Below are positions 6,435-6,835 of a stretch of 6,835 nt of DNA, piece by piece (the first letter of the stretch is position 1; each line of letters opens with the position of its first letter). The stretch is from positions 1 through 6,835 of the forward strand of contig JAQNCU010000162.1 in NCBI GenBank assembly GCA_029077775.1. Direction: 5' to 3'. Position numbers and translations under genes: made by a program. The DNA is from Acidocella sp. GTDB lineage: Bacteria; Pseudomonadota; Alphaproteobacteria; Acetobacterales; Acetobacteraceae. The notes below the pieces were generated by a model. That model had not been told where the DNA came from. It ran no database searches and saw only the letters and a list, made by a program, of their open reading frames with translations.

Positions 6435-6814
6435 TAGCTGGCCATGAAGCTGGTGAGGGACGCGCCGAGCGATTGCGCATGGGCGGAGGCGGCCTGGGTC
6501 TCAGCGGATAATTTTGTGAACCATTCAGCGGGATCGACAATTTTGGTATTCAGGGTTATGCCGCGCACGATCATCGCGATGCTGGCGGAAAGGCGGCCGT
6601 TGGCGAGGTCCAGTCGGTACCGGTGTTCACCCAGATCGACCGAGACCCCGGTGATTTTGCCGGATTTGGCGAAAAAAGATTTGCTCTCATGCACGGTGAC
6701 AAGCGCCGGGAGCGCCTCCTTCAGACGCAGCGCGAACGCGCCGAGCTGGCTTTGTGCATCGTCAGAAAAACGCCGCAGCCAGGCAGCCTGCATGTCGAAA
6801 TTCAGATCATCCAT
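6434..6814 (-). CDS. Conserved-looking hypothetical protein, 126 aa, first gene of the YbjQ-like cluster
   Basis: I do not recognise this protein. It has no signal peptide or membrane segment and looks cytoplasmic. The N-terminal part (about residues 8-45) looks helical. The middle (about 46-95) alternates polar and hydrophobic residues like a beta-sheet and contains the segment RYRLDLANGRLSAS. The C-terminus (about 100-126) is an Ala/Ser-rich helix. There are no cysteines and no obvious catalytic motif. Its TAA stop shares one base with the ATG of the next gene (TAATG), so the two are probably translationally coupled and may act together. The chosen ATG has no clear Shine-Dalgarno sequence, and the frame stays open to the window edge, so the true start could lie further upstream outside the window. 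Coding is supported by the coupling and the steady GC-rich third positions. Confidence 0.7.
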   Translation of the reverse strand: MDDLNFDMQAAWLRRFSDDAQSQLGAFALRLKEALPALVTVHESKSFFAKSGKITGVSVDLGEHRYRLDLANGRLSASIAMIVRGITLNTKIVDPAEWFTKLSAETQAASAHAQSLGASLTSFMAS

Positions 6815-6835
6815 GGGCGGGGCACGCGAAGACGG

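Noticed and set aside
5892..6437. Plus-strand open frame of 181 codons
   Set aside because: It is the mirror of the 310-aa gene, with Gly/Arg/Asp-rich antisense composition and no recognisable domain.
1..6835. tRNA, rRNA, CRISPR array, insertion sequence or phage genes
   Set aside because: Reading both strands I saw no cloverleaf-like segments, regular spaced repeats, transposase motifs or terminal inverted repeats; nearly all bases are in minus-strand genes.

Overview
The window is GC-rich (about 60% by eye) and densely packed, and every credible gene lies on the minus strand. Gene order along the minus strand is therefore right to left. Protein style, codon choice and gene density suggest an alphaproteobacterium, possibly of the Acetobacteraceae/Rhodospirillales type. 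That placement is an impression from sequence style; no rRNA or marker gene is present to confirm it.

Region 1 (about 6835 to 4643) holds three genes of poorly known function. They are a 126-residue protein I do not recognise and two larger proteins (310 and 271 residues), each built from two copies of a YbjQ/DUF74-like 'heavy-metal-binding' domain. The first two genes overlap by one base (TAATG) and the third has a strong ribosome binding site. Three of the four YbjQ-like repeats carry a Cys-x-x-His motif at the same place. This is the least explained part of the window.

Region 2 (4612 to 3036) holds mtnP, S-methyl-5'-thioadenosine phosphorylase, with the adenine-type Asp-x-Asp signature. 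It is followed two bases later by a MarC-family membrane protein. Gaps of 43, 30 and 2 bases suggest that regions 1 and 2 could be one transcript.

Region 3 (3035 to 1) is an efflux operon: a MarR-family repressor, an EmrA-type membrane fusion protein (one-base TGATG overlap with marR) and an EmrB-type DHA2 transporter that runs off the left edge. The 49-base gap between marC and marR is AT-rich and contains a perfect 6-2-6 palindrome 13 bases before the marR start codon. It is the obvious candidate operator for autoregulation of marR-emrA-emrB. EmrA and EmrB would form the inner-membrane and periplasmic parts of a tripartite drug pump; the outer-membrane channel is not in this window.

I see no RNA genes, mobile elements, CRISPR arrays or convincing terminators. 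Apart from the marC-marR gap there is almost no intergenic DNA.
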